A DNA stretch of 31,706 nt from Galactobacter sp052108535. Lineage in GTDB: Bacteria > Actinomycetota > Actinomycetes > Actinomycetales > Micrococcaceae. The position numbers and the translations under genes were made by a program. The notes beneath the pieces were generated by a model. That model made no database searches. It had not been told where the DNA came from and was given only the letters and a program-made list of their open reading frames with translations. Location of the stretch: the NCBI GenBank assembly GCA_052108535.1, contig JBQDZM010000032.1, positions 1 through 31,706 on the forward strand, in the 5' to 3' direction. Of this stretch, positions 6,147 through 14,867 are shown piece by piece (the first letter of the stretch is position 1; each line of letters begins with the position of its first letter).

Positions 6147-9128
6147 TCAGTGCCGTCGGCTCCTGCGCTGTCGGAGCAGCATGGTCGCCCCGCCCGCGAG
6201 CATCAGTGCACAAGCCATCGCTATGAACACGGTCACGCTGGCACCGGTCCGGGCCAGGCTGGACTTCTTCGGCGAGGCATCACTCTGCGCAGTGGAGGGT
6301 GACTCTGTGCTCGGAGCGTCCCCCTTCGGCGTGGAGTTGCTCGGCTGATCTGGCTTATCTGCCGGCGGCTTGCTCGACTCCGTCGGAGGCGTCGTAGGCG
6401 GCGTCGTAGGCGTCGTAGGCGGCGTCGTCGGAGGCGGAGTCTTCTTCGGCGGAGCCACCGTCACCGTCTGCCGCTCGGCATCCAGATCCTCATGAGTGGC
6501 CAGCAGCTTTGCCTCGGAGCCATCAGTCTCCTGAGGCTCCTCCTGTTCCTCCTTCAGCTCCTCCTGGGAATCTTCCCGCGTCTCCTGACGCGGCTGATCC
6601 AGCGTCGTCATCGCCACCACCCGGACAAACCTCTCGGTTGGCTCCGAATCGCCGGCTACCGCGGGCTGTTTCACGTCCTCGGTCAGGTAGAGCCGTTCGA
6701 AGACCACCAGGGTTTCCCCGGCGTATTCGGCTGGCACCTCGAAGTCGATGTGAGCCACGCCGGAGGCCTCCTCGGGCACGAGCTCGGACTCTGCAGTGAT
6801 CCCGGTGGATTTGCCCGTGGTCTGATTCATGATCGTTCCAGCGAGCCGATACGTGGCACCGGGTTTGAGTCCGGAGTAGCTCACGTAGTCGCGCAAGGTG
6901 CCACCGGTTTCAGGCAGTTCCCTGTCCAGCTCGTCCCGATCAGGGTCGTCTTCCGGCGCGAAGTCGGAGAAATCGTAGGCGTCGGTGTCGATGGCGGGGC
7001 GGTACATGGTCTGCTTCTCATCCTTGATGTCCGCGTGAACAGCCACCTCCTTCTTGTCCTGGAACAACCGCTCGAAGACCACGATGGTCTCCCCCTGCAA
7101 TTGATCGGCAGGGATGGTGAAGACCAGCTCGACCGACCCGTCCGGCGCCTCAGGCGTGAACGTGGCCTCCGCCGTGATGCCCGTTGCGGTTCCGGTCTCG
7201 CTGCCGTCACGCACCATCAGTTCACCGGCCACGCGATACTCCCGACCGGGGATCAGGCCCGTGTACTTCACCTCGTCAACGACGCTCGCCTCGCCCGTTT
7301 CCGGCAGGAAATCGTCGCCGTCCACACCGTCACGGGCGGACGTGCCGATCTTGGGTTCGTAGGGCGCCACCGTCACGGTTTGGCGCTGGTCGTCAAGATC
7401 CTCATGCACAGCCAAGAGCACGTCATCCTGGTCATCACCAGTGATGGCGTACAGCTTCTCGAACACCACCAGCGTGCTCCCTGCATGCTCCGGCGGCACC
7501 GTGAACGACACCGTGGTGGTGCCAGAGGACGTCTCCGGAGTGAACTCCGTTTCGCCAACAATGCCGGTCCCTTCACCGGTGTCCTGATCCATCACCTCGC
7601 CCGTCACCCGGTACTGCGTTCCCGGCTTCAAACCGGAATACGAAACCTTGTCATGCAGGGTGCCACCCACATGCGTGAACGTCTGCTCATCGGTATCAAT
7701 GTTGTAGGCATCCGTCTGAATGGCAGGGCGATAAACCGTCTGGTCCTCGTCGTTGATGTCCGCGTGCACGGCAACTTCGATCTTGTCTTGGAAGAGACGT
7801 TCGAAGACCACGATCGTCTGTCCCTGCAACGCGTCCGCGGGGACCACGAAGGTCAACTCGACACTTCCATCCGCCTGCTCCGGCGTAAACGTGGCCTCCG
7901 CCTTGATACCGGTCGGCTTCCCTGATTCCGTCCCATCCCGCAGCATGAGTTCCCCGGCTACCCGGTACTCCTTGCCAGGAATCAGGCCCGTGTACTTCAC
8001 CACGTCAACGACGCTCGCCTCACCCGTTGCCGGCAGGAAATCGTCGCCGTCCACACCATCACGGGCAGAGGTCTTGACCGTGAGTTGCGCAGCCCAGGAA
8101 ACCTTGACCGAGGTCTTGACCTCTGCTTGATCGCTGCGTGCGATCATGAGCGTTTGGGTCCTCGGTTTCGTGTTGGTCACCAGCATCCCGGTGCGTTGGG
8201 GTCCCACCAGCGTGGCCGAAAGCTCCGCGCTCCCGGCCTTCGCATCCGCGGGCACCTTGAGGAAGAGATCCGTGTCCGTGGGGACCACGGAAGAATCAAC
8301 ACTCGACCCGTCTGCGAGCACCAGCGGATGGGAGGACGTGTTGGCCACACGCAGGGTCGCTGACGAGGCTTGGAAACGGACCGGGCCCACCAACGACCCT
8401 GCGGTGCCGGATTCGCCGTCGGCGGGTCCGGTCGAGGACAGGTGCGGTGCCTCGGATTCCGTTTCACCGGTATTCGCGTCACCGGTGAGGTACTTGAAGA
8501 GCGCGGTCACGCGGTCCTGCGATGCAGCAGGCTGGGAGCCGGCAAGCCCCGCGTAGACATACTTGCTGGAGGCGGGGGCGGAATCGGTCAGGGACCAGAT
8601 GGCCGCTTGCGACCCGGCGATGGCTTCCTTCTGCGTGAGCCCCTTGGCACCCGCAGCAGCGGCCAGGCCGTTCAGATCCACCTTGGGATAGGAATGAGAG
8701 ACGATCCAGGCGACTTTGGTCCGCACGCCGGGGTTATTCCTAAAGTTATTGTCACCGGGAAAACTGTCCCAGCCGCCCACCAGCATGTCGGTGTTGTACC
8801 GGGCGTTCACGCTCAATTCCACGCAGTACGCCAGCTGATCAGGTGTGTTCCCCCGCCGCGTGTACAGCGGGAACAGGGTTGTTTGGACACTTCCGGAGGA
8901 CGTTTTCAGAGACAGCCCGCTGATGGCCTGGCTCTCAGAACCCAGGCGAGGATAGCCGTCTTCGAACTCGATGGCCTGGGCCGGAACCGCCAGGAACAGG
9001 CTCATCACCAGGGCACACAGGGTGGCCACCAGGCCGCGGAAATGACGACGTCGTCTCTCCGTTGAAGGCGTGGCGGAACGCGGGCGCAGAGGTATCGGCG
9101 CGGATCTTGATACACGTTGTCGCTTCAT
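6147..9128 (-). CDS. wall-anchored adhesin: thioester domain, four VaFE/T-Q ester-bond repeats, LARTG anchor
   Basis: The 993-residue surface protein has these parts in order. A signal peptide with a long basic lead ends at about AQA52. A thioester domain has candidate residues Cys102 (AYCVEL) and Gln174 (GSQAAIW, the TQXA-type motif with Ser for Thr). A linker and beta domain reach about 345. Four VaFE repeats follow, with predicted ester-bond pairs Thr353-Gln463, Thr472-Gln583, Thr596-Gln706 and Thr715-Gln887, and Glu443, Glu557, Glu686 and Glu811 in the VVFE motifs. A Pro/Thr-rich wall spacer runs from about 892 to 955. The sorting signal is LARTG (958-962), a hydrophobic segment and an Arg-rich tail. 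Thioester domains attach covalently to host or surface amines; T-Q bonds stiffen stalks. LAxTG signals are served by class E sortases; no sortase is in the window. The ATG at 9128 has no clear ribosome site. Confidence 0.93.
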   Translation of the reverse strand: MKRQRVSRSAPIPLRPRSATPSTERRRRHFRGLVATLCALVMSLFLAVPAQAIEFEDGYPRLGSESQAISGLSLKTSSGSVQTTLFPLYTRRGNTPDQLAYCVELSVNARYNTDMLVGGWDSFPGDNNFRNNPGVRTKVAWIVSHSYPKVDLNGLAAAAGAKGLTQKEAIAGSQAAIWSLTDSAPASSKYVYAGLAGSQPAASQDRVTALFKYLTGDANTGETESEAPHLSSTGPADGESGTAGSLVGPVRFQASSATLRVANTSSHPLVLADGSSVDSSVVPTDTDLFLKVPADAKAGSAELSATLVGPQRTGMLVTNTKPRTQTLMIARSDQAEVKTSVKVSWAAQLTVKTSARDGVDGDDFLPATGEASVVDVVKYTGLIPGKEYRVAGELMLRDGTESGKPTGIKAEATFTPEQADGSVELTFVVPADALQGQTIVVFERLFQDKIEVAVHADINDEDQTVYRPAIQTDAYNIDTDEQTFTHVGGTLHDKVSYSGLKPGTQYRVTGEVMDQDTGEGTGIVGETEFTPETSSGTTTVSFTVPPEHAGSTLVVFEKLYAITGDDQDDVLLAVHEDLDDQRQTVTVAPYEPKIGTSARDGVDGDDFLPETGEASVVDEVKYTGLIPGREYRVAGELMVRDGSETGTATGITAEATFTPEAPDGSVELVFTIPADQLQGETIVVFERLFQDKKEVAVHADIKDEKQTMYRPAIDTDAYDFSDFAPEDDPDRDELDRELPETGGTLRDYVSYSGLKPGATYRLAGTIMNQTTGKSTGITAESELVPEEASGVAHIDFEVPAEYAGETLVVFERLYLTEDVKQPAVAGDSEPTERFVRVVAMTTLDQPRQETREDSQEELKEEQEEPQETDGSEAKLLATHEDLDAERQTVTVAPPKKTPPPTTPPTTPTTPPTTPPTESSKPPADKPDQPSNSTPKGDAPSTESPSTAQSDASPKKSSLARTGASVTVFIAMACALMLAGGATMLLRQRRSRRH
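6459..8075 (-). repeat. A-B-A-B internal repeats of the adhesin gene
   Basis: Two repeat types alternate. A1 (about 7731-8075) and A2 (about 7005-7343) are roughly 80% identical as protein and clearly alike in DNA. B1 (about 7368-7721) and B2 (about 6459-6992) are more diverged, and B2 carries a long acidic insertion. The pattern implies duplication of an A+B pair. Confidence 0.85.
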
Positions 9129-9243
9129 AAGTGAAGGCTATGAATCGACTGGGTACTCCCACACTGACCAGGTGTCCAGTTTGTGCGTTGGCTTTAGCGC
9201 GGGGACCGGCTAGGTACGCCGTTGAATCAGCCGCGGGCAGCGC

Positions 9244-10275
9244 TCAAACCAGCGCCCCGAAGCCCAGCAACACACCACCGACCACGACCACCAGGATGAC
9301 CACGGTGGAACACAGACCGAGGAGGACCGGGCGCAGACCCAACTTCACCAGCGAACGCACATTCACGCCCAACCCCAAGGCGAACATGGCGGTCGCCAGC
9401 AGGAACTGCTGAACCCACTTCACGACGTCGGACACCGCGGCGGGCACCCAGCCGGTGGTCGCGATCAGCACCGCGATGAGGAAGCCGATCACGAAGAGCG
9501 GTACCAGCGGCGGGCGTCGCCCACCGTCGGTGGGCGGGCCGGATGCACGACGGCGGGCCAGGGACACGCCCGCGACCACGGGCGCCATGAGCACCACACG
9601 GGCCAGCTTCACCGAGACGGCGACGGCCAGGATGCCACCGCCACCGGCGATCCCGCCGGCCGCGACCACCTGGGCCACCTCGTGGGTAGCGCCACCGATG
9701 ATGGTGCCAGCATCGCCGTCGTTCAGGTTCATCGCGCCGACCAGGAGCGGCATGAGCGGAATCATGAGGGTTCCGAACAGCACCACGAGGGCCACGGCGG
9801 CGGCCACCTTTTCCTGCGTGGCTCGCACCGCTCCCTGGATCCCGGCGACGGCTGCAGCCCCACAGATGGAGAAGCCTCCAGCGATCAAGACCGTGAGGTC
9901 ACGGTCGATACCGAACAGGCGGCCCAGGCCAAGGGTGGCGAAGAACGTGATGACGACTGCGCACACCACGACCACCAGCACGCCGGGGCCCAGATCCAGG
10001 ATCTGAGGCAGGGAGAGCTGCATCCCGAGCAGGACCACTCCCCAGCGCAGCACGCGCTTGGCCGCGACCCCGATTCCTGGTTCCAGCTTGGCCGGGACCG
10101 GGGCGAGGTTGCGCCAGGCAACGCCGAGCACCACCGCGATCAGCATGGCGGAAAGCCCAGTCACGAGGGAGCCTGCGGCAAGGCAGGCGGCACCCACGAC
10201 GGCACACACCAACAGGCCGGTGAGAATGCTCGGAGGCCGCGAGGTCCCTCGCCGGATCTGGACAGAAGAGGACAT
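9244..10275 (-). CDS. YeiH/UPF0324 family putative sulfate exporter (membrane protein)
   Basis: The 343-residue protein has about ten hydrophobic segments and the hallmarks of the YeiH/UPF0324 family (annotated as putative sulfate exporter family): LRWGVVLLGMQLS near residue 74, the GGFSICGAAAVAGIQGAV segment near 132, and GGATHEVAQVVAAGGIAG near 193. Length is typical. The true substrate of the family is not settled. It lies 80 bp downstream of an MFS gene on the same strand and could be read from that transcript. The ATG at 10275 has only a weak ribosome site. Confidence 0.9.
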   Translation of the reverse strand: MSSSVQIRRGTSRPPSILTGLLVCAVVGAACLAAGSLVTGLSAMLIAVVLGVAWRNLAPVPAKLEPGIGVAAKRVLRWGVVLLGMQLSLPQILDLGPGVLVVVVCAVVITFFATLGLGRLFGIDRDLTVLIAGGFSICGAAAVAGIQGAVRATQEKVAAAVALVVLFGTLMIPLMPLLVGAMNLNDGDAGTIIGGATHEVAQVVAAGGIAGGGGILAVAVSVKLARVVLMAPVVAGVSLARRRASGPPTDGGRRPPLVPLFVIGFLIAVLIATTGWVPAAVSDVVKWVQQFLLATAMFALGLGVNVRSLVKLGLRPVLLGLCSTVVILVVVVGGVLLGFGALV

Positions 10276-10355
10276 GAGGCTTATCAGACACCAGGGAGAC
10301 GCCCCGACTCAACCTCATGACACGCGACGTGGTTTCCAGCGCCGTGCCGCCGGGT

Positions 10356-11630
10356 TCAGCGCACGGACTTGATCCGGCACACGGACAGGGCGCCAAGCAC
10401 GGCGATCACCGCGGCGCCGAGGAAGAGCACCGGGTAGCCGCCCAGCCGGGTGACGGCGAGCCAGGCCAGGCCGAGGGAGAAGAGCTGCGGAAGGGACGCA
10501 GCGATGTTGACCAGGCCCATGCCTCGCCCATTCGCAGCCTCGCCGGGCAGGACCTGGGTGATCAGGGCAAAGTCCACCCCGAGGAAGGCGCCGTTGCCGA
10601 TGCCGAGGATGGCGGCGGCGAAGGCAGTGATCACCATCGGAGCGGCCCCCACCACCGGCGCCAGCACCATCAGGGCAGCGGCAAGTGCCACGAGCAGGCT
10701 GGCGGCCGCGACGAGCGGGCGCCGTCCGGTCTTATCCGAGAGCCGCCCGGCCAAAGCCGCCGTCAACACCGTCGCCACGGCGTAGATCGCCGTCAGGAGA
10801 AAAACGCCGACGGCCGGTTCGGGGTGGTGCAGCCGATCCTGGAGGAAGTAGAGCAGGTAGACGATCACTAGTTGGACCGAGGTCATCATCAGGAGCCGGC
10901 CGAGCCAGGCCCAGGCGAAATCGCGGTGTCGGCGCAGGTTGACCGCGAATCCGGAGAGGAACCCGCGCCAGGAGAAGGGCTCCACAGCCGAGGCGTCCAG
11001 GGCTGGGTCGTCCCTGTTGCACAGGTAGGGGACCATGGCCACGACGAGGGTCGCGGCTGCCAAGATGTAGCCCCAGCCCACGTTCCCGGCGACGATCATG
11101 CCGATCGCGGAGCCAAGCAGCACGCCGACGGTGATCCCGGTGACCACGACCCCGCCCACGATGCCGCGGCGTCGTTCACGGACCCGGTCTGGCACGCAGG
11201 CGGTCGCCGCAGCCGAGATGCAGTTCAATCCGGCTTGGGTTCCCGCCCAGAACAGGCACAGGGTCGCGACGCTGCCGGCACCGGAGAGCAGGAGCAGGAA
11301 GGCCAGAGTCAGCAGGGTACCGGCCACCATCCACGGGGTTCTACGACCCCAGCGGGAGATAGTGCGGTCGGAGAGCGCCCCCACCACAGGGTTCACGACC
11401 ATCGCCACGATCACGCCGACCGTGCCTGCCACGGAGAGCGTGGCTTCCTTGCCGTTCTCTCCAGAGATCGCCAGCGCCTGCAGGGGAAGCAACTGATTCA
11501 GGGTCGCGAAAATCGCGGTATTGACGCCCACATTGGCCAGGGCCACCCCAGCCACCCACCCCGGGCGCACTGGATCCTGGTAGCCCTGAACCGTGCGGCT
11601 GGAGGCGGGTACGGGGCCGGTGGAAGTCAC
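10356..11630 (-). CDS. MFS transporter (GPH/SLC45-like)
   Basis: The 424-residue protein has 12 predicted membrane segments. The loop after TM2 carries an MFS motif-A-like sequence with an extended basic tail (GALSDRTISRWGRRTPWMV), characteristic of the sugar-cation symporter/SLC45-like branch; the second half repeats motif A as GRLSDKTGRRPLV. The substrate cannot be told from the sequence; a sugar or glycoside is the usual guess for this branch. The start is GTG at 11630, 32 bp after the stop of the upstream MFS gene, with no clear ribosome site, so translation may depend on the upstream gene. It is probably in the MarR-MFS transcription unit. Confidence 0.88.
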   Translation of the reverse strand: MTSTGPVPASSRTVQGYQDPVRPGWVAGVALANVGVNTAIFATLNQLLPLQALAISGENGKEATLSVAGTVGVIVAMVVNPVVGALSDRTISRWGRRTPWMVAGTLLTLAFLLLLSGAGSVATLCLFWAGTQAGLNCISAAATACVPDRVRERRRGIVGGVVVTGITVGVLLGSAIGMIVAGNVGWGYILAAATLVVAMVPYLCNRDDPALDASAVEPFSWRGFLSGFAVNLRRHRDFAWAWLGRLLMMTSVQLVIVYLLYFLQDRLHHPEPAVGVFLLTAIYAVATVLTAALAGRLSDKTGRRPLVAAASLLVALAAALMVLAPVVGAAPMVITAFAAAILGIGNGAFLGVDFALITQVLPGEAANGRGMGLVNIAASLPQLFSLGLAWLAVTRLGGYPVLFLGAAVIAVLGALSVCRIKSVR

Positions 11631-11662
11631 TGATTCATGCTAGCGCCCCCGCCGGGATGAGG

Positions 11663-12943
11663 TCAGTCGGCGTCGCCGATCAGAGCCTCGGCTTCCTCCA
11701 GTTCCATCTCCTGGTGGTCAACCTGAGGCGCCTTGTTGGCCGACTTCACGAAGTGCCACAGGGAGAAGAAGAGGATGAGGGCCACACCGGTGGCCGCTGC
11801 GCCGTAGATGTAGGAGGCGCTCCACCCGAAGGCGTGTCCCAGCGCGGAGGCGACCGGTGGGGCCACGGCGCCGCCCAGGAAGCGCACGCCGGAGTATGCG
11901 GCGGAGGCCACGGGGCGGGGCAGATCGGTGGACTCCATGGATGCCTCGGTGAGGACCGTGTTCATGATGCCAAGGACAAAGCCGGAGATGACGATCAGCA
12001 CCACCAGGGCCACGATGTTCTCGACGAGGAAGATGGCCGCGACCATGACGGCAAGCAGGGCGACAAGCCCACCTGCCAGCACCGTGGTGCGGTGGAACTT
12101 ACGGGTCAGGGCCGGTGCCCCGAACACGGACATGACGGCGAGCGCGATACCCCAACCGCAGAACGTGAAGCCGATGCCGAGGGCGCCGAAGCCGAGCGGG
12201 AATGGGGAGACGGCCAGGATCACGAAGAAGGCCATGTTGTAGAAGATGGCGACGAGGCCGAAAGCCAGCAATTGCGGGCGACCCAGGGCCTTGATCGAGG
12301 CCAGCGGTGACGTGTGCTTCTTCTGCACGGCGCCGGACTTCAGCATGGTCACGATGGCCACGAAGGAGATGGCCATGAGCAGCGCGGTGCCGAAGAACGG
12401 GAACTGCCAGCCGATGGTTCCCAGCAGGCCACCCAGCAGTGGGCCCAGGGCCATGCCGACACCCAGAGCGGCCTCGTACAGGATGATGGCGCCGTCAGGG
12501 TTGCGGGCCTCGGAGACGATGGTGGACAGAGCGGTGGAGATGAACAAGGCGTTGCCCAGACCCCACACGGCACGGAAGCCCACCAGGGCGTTGACCGTCG
12601 GTGAGAGCCCTGAGAGCAGCGAGAAGATCACGATAATCGCCAGGCCGAGCAGCAGCGTGTTCTTGGCGCCGATGCGTCCGGAGACCCATGAGGTGAAGAA
12701 CATGGCGATGGCGGTGATCAGTAGGTAGGAGGTGAAGAGCAGCTCGGTCTGCGCCTCGGTGGCGTCCATATCGGCGGCGATGGCCGGGAGGATCGGGTCA
12801 ACGAGGCCGATGCCCATGAAGGAGACCATGGTCGCGAAGGCCACGGCCCACACCGTCTTGGGCTGGCTCCACCAGCCGCCTGACCCGTTCCCCTGTTTGC
12901 TTGTGTGGAGTTTTTCGAGCTCCTCGTTCGTCTCGATGCTCAT
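11663..12943 (-). CDS. MFS transporter, DHA1-like, MarR-controlled
   Basis: The 426-residue protein has 12 predicted membrane segments starting near residue 30. It shows the drug:H+ antiporter features FMGIGLVDPILPAIAADM in TM1 and a motif C-like GVGMALGPLLGGLLG in TM5. Its ATG overlaps the stop of the upstream marR gene (ATGA at 12940-12943), which implies translational coupling. Pairing with a MarR repressor points to efflux of a small toxic compound or metabolite, but the substrate is unknown. The C-terminus is acidic (EMELEEAEALIGDAD). Confidence 0.9.
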   Translation of the reverse strand: MSIETNEELEKLHTSKQGNGSGGWWSQPKTVWAVAFATMVSFMGIGLVDPILPAIAADMDATEAQTELLFTSYLLITAIAMFFTSWVSGRIGAKNTLLLGLAIIVIFSLLSGLSPTVNALVGFRAVWGLGNALFISTALSTIVSEARNPDGAIILYEAALGVGMALGPLLGGLLGTIGWQFPFFGTALLMAISFVAIVTMLKSGAVQKKHTSPLASIKALGRPQLLAFGLVAIFYNMAFFVILAVSPFPLGFGALGIGFTFCGWGIALAVMSVFGAPALTRKFHRTTVLAGGLVALLAVMVAAIFLVENIVALVVLIVISGFVLGIMNTVLTEASMESTDLPRPVASAAYSGVRFLGGAVAPPVASALGHAFGWSASYIYGAAATGVALILFFSLWHFVKSANKAPQVDHQEMELEEAEALIGDAD

Positions 12944-13428
12944 TCCGTCTCCGTTGTCTCAGGTCCTTTAGCGGTGTCTGTGGGTGGGTGTGCTCCGGCG
13001 TCCAGGTGGGTGGCCAAGAGTTGGGCGGCGTCCCACAGGGTGCGTCGCTCTGCTTCGCTGAACTCTCCGAGTCCGGGCAGCACCGTGCGCACCACGTCCT
13101 TGGTGCGTTCCGTCAGCGCGTCCTCTCCGGCGTCGGTGAGGGAGACCAGGGTGGCGCGGGAGTCGGAGGGGTCGGGACCCTTCTCGACGAAGCCCAGTTC
13201 TGCCAGGAGGTTGACCGTCTTGGTCATCCCCGGTTGGGAGAGATGGACCTGCGCGGCGAGGTCGCCCACACGGTAGGAGCCGTGGTCCTTGAGCAGTGCG
13301 AGCACGCGGTAGTGCGTGGGGGAATGCCCGGGCGTGCGGGAGGAGGCAAAGCGGTTGATGGCGTAAACGCCGGTCATCAGGGCCAGCAGTGCCGCACCGG
13401 TGCTCGGGGTTTCGTCGTGTTCACTCAC
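12940..13428 (-). CDS. MarR-family transcriptional repressor
   Basis: The 162-residue protein is a winged-HTH regulator: HTH at about residues 50-85 (YRVGDLAAQVHLSQPGMTKT) and a wing with the family D-x-R pattern (DPSDSRATLVSLTDAG). It overlaps the following MFS gene by 4 bp and has a perfect 14-bp palindrome 20-33 bp upstream of its start. This is the usual layout of an autorepressed efflux operon that is derepressed when a ligand binds. The C-terminal 20 residues are Thr/Glu/Pro-rich and unstructured. No ligand can be inferred. Confidence 0.93.
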   Translation of the reverse strand: MSEHDETPSTGAALLALMTGVYAINRFASSRTPGHSPTHYRVLALLKDHGSYRVGDLAAQVHLSQPGMTKTVNLLAELGFVEKGPDPSDSRATLVSLTDAGEDALTERTKDVVRTVLPGLGEFSEAERRTLWDAAQLLATHLDAGAHPPTDTAKGPETTETE

Positions 13429-13447
13429 GAGACAGCATCATATCGCT

Positions 13448-13461
13448 AGGTTATATAACCT
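13448..13461. promoter_or_regulatory. MarR operator palindrome
   Basis: AGGTTATATAACCT is a perfect 14-bp palindrome in an AT-rich island upstream of marR. TCATAT (13438-13443) and ATATGA (13470-13475) form a wider imperfect dyad around it. The AT content is unlike the surrounding GC-rich DNA and fits a promoter overlapped by an operator. Confidence 0.75.
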
Positions 13462-13520
13462 GGCTAATTATATGACGTGGTCCATCACTGACACGGTCGC
13501 AAAGGAGGGAGGCAGAGCGG

Positions 13521-14867
13521 TCAGCGCAGAAGTGAGCGGGCGGCGACGCTCGGGTCGGCTAGCGCTGCCGCGTCCACCGGTTTGGCGCGATCGGCCAGCC
13601 TCCGCGCCGCGCGGGCCAGCCGTGAATCGTCCAGCGTCACGGCACCCCGGACCACCACCTGCCCGACGGCGATGCTCGCCATTTCGTCGTCCGTCGCCTC
13701 GTCGTCCCTCACGCCGTCGTCCGTCGCCATAGCGTCGGGCACCGGAGTGCAGGCGAACACGGCCCGCAGGCCACGGTCGTCGCGCCGATGGACTGTCATG
13801 GACCCTGCGCTCAGGTCGCCGACCACCTCGATATGTGAGCCGTAACGGTCCGACCAGAACCACGGCACACCGCGTTCCTCGGACCCCTGTCCCAGCAGCG
13901 TGGCCGCGGCGTCTTCCGCGGAGTGCATGGCGGCTTCCCAGTGGCCACTCCAGCGTCCAGAGGCACGCGCCACGTCGCCGATGGCCAGCACCCGAGGGTG
14001 AGACGTTCGCCCTGCTGCGTCCACCCTGACCCCGCCCACGGCGTCGTCCCAGACCTGAACCCCAGCGGTCCGGGCCAGCCGATCTGCGGGCACCGCCCCG
14101 CCGGCATCGATCACCAGCTCGGCGTGCAGGACCTCCCCGGTCTCCAGCGTGACGTCGATACCGTCCTGCACCGGCTGCTCCCCCACCGAGAACGACGTGA
14201 TGATCCGAACCCCATGGGTCGCATGTTGCGACTCGAGCTCCGCGGCCATCTCCGGACCGTATATCCGCGCGCCGGCCGGCTCGGAACGGTTCACCAGGGT
14301 CACCTTGGCCCCTGCCTCGACCGCGGCGGTTGCGGCCTCCGCGCCGATCAGTCCGCCCCCGAGGATGACTACGGGTGCGCCCGGCGTCAGATGCTCGCGC
14401 ACCCGATCGGCATCGGCCACACTGTGCAGGGTCGTGATCCAGTCCCGGCTCGCCTCCTGCCGCGCCGTCGCGGTGGCACTGATCGGTAGGGCTCCGGTGG
14501 CCAGCACCACGAGGTCAGCGGACACCTCCACGGGCTCCCCGTCGTCAGCGGGTTCCACGCTCACGTGGCACATCGCGCCCGGCCCGGCGGCCTCATCGGG
14601 AAGCTGCAAGGTCGTCACGGCGCCGGTCAGCAGCTGTATGTCGCGTTCGGCATAGAAATCCGAGTCGCGGAAATCGAGTTCTTCACGCGACATATTCCCG
14701 CGCAGATACTCCTTAGAGACCGGGGGCAGATCGTGCGGCAGTCCCGTCTTGGACACGATCGTCAGCGGTCCGCGATATCCCCGCAAACGCAATTGCTCCA
14801 CGAACGTGTACGCGGCAACTCCCCCGCCAATCACCGCGATGGACCCTGGGATCTCGCCCCCGGTCAC
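13521..14867 (-). CDS. FAD-dependent ferredoxin reductase (ring-hydroxylating dioxygenase reductase type)
   Basis: The 448-residue protein passes electrons from NAD(P)H through FAD to a ferredoxin. It has the N-terminal FAD motif VIGGGVAAYTFVEQL, the family PPVSKEYLRG segment, a second dinucleotide motif VVILGGGLIGAEAA near residue 165, and the FAD-binding VLAIGDVAR segment near 300. A C-terminal reductase domain follows. Its ATG overlaps the stop of the Rieske ferredoxin gene (14864-14867), so the two are almost certainly made together as an electron-transfer pair like HcaC/HcaD. The C-terminal domain has an Asp-rich insertion (DDGVRDDEATDDE). No terminal oxygenase lies within the window. 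Confidence 0.92.
   Translation of the reverse strand: MTGGEIPGSIAVIGGGVAAYTFVEQLRLRGYRGPLTIVSKTGLPHDLPPVSKEYLRGNMSREELDFRDSDFYAERDIQLLTGAVTTLQLPDEAAGPGAMCHVSVEPADDGEPVEVSADLVVLATGALPISATATARQEASRDWITTLHSVADADRVREHLTPGAPVVILGGGLIGAEAATAAVEAGAKVTLVNRSEPAGARIYGPEMAAELESQHATHGVRIITSFSVGEQPVQDGIDVTLETGEVLHAELVIDAGGAVPADRLARTAGVQVWDDAVGGVRVDAAGRTSHPRVLAIGDVARASGRWSGHWEAAMHSAEDAAATLLGQGSEERGVPWFWSDRYGSHIEVVGDLSAGSMTVHRRDDRGLRAVFACTPVPDAMATDDGVRDDEATDDEMASIAVGQVVVRGAVTLDDSRLARAARRLADRAKPVDAAALADPSVAARSLLR

Noticed and set aside
6492..7925. 477-codon plus-strand open frame opposite the adhesin
   Set aside because: Antisense shadow of the repeat region; its own repetition mirrors the adhesin repeats and it has no family features.
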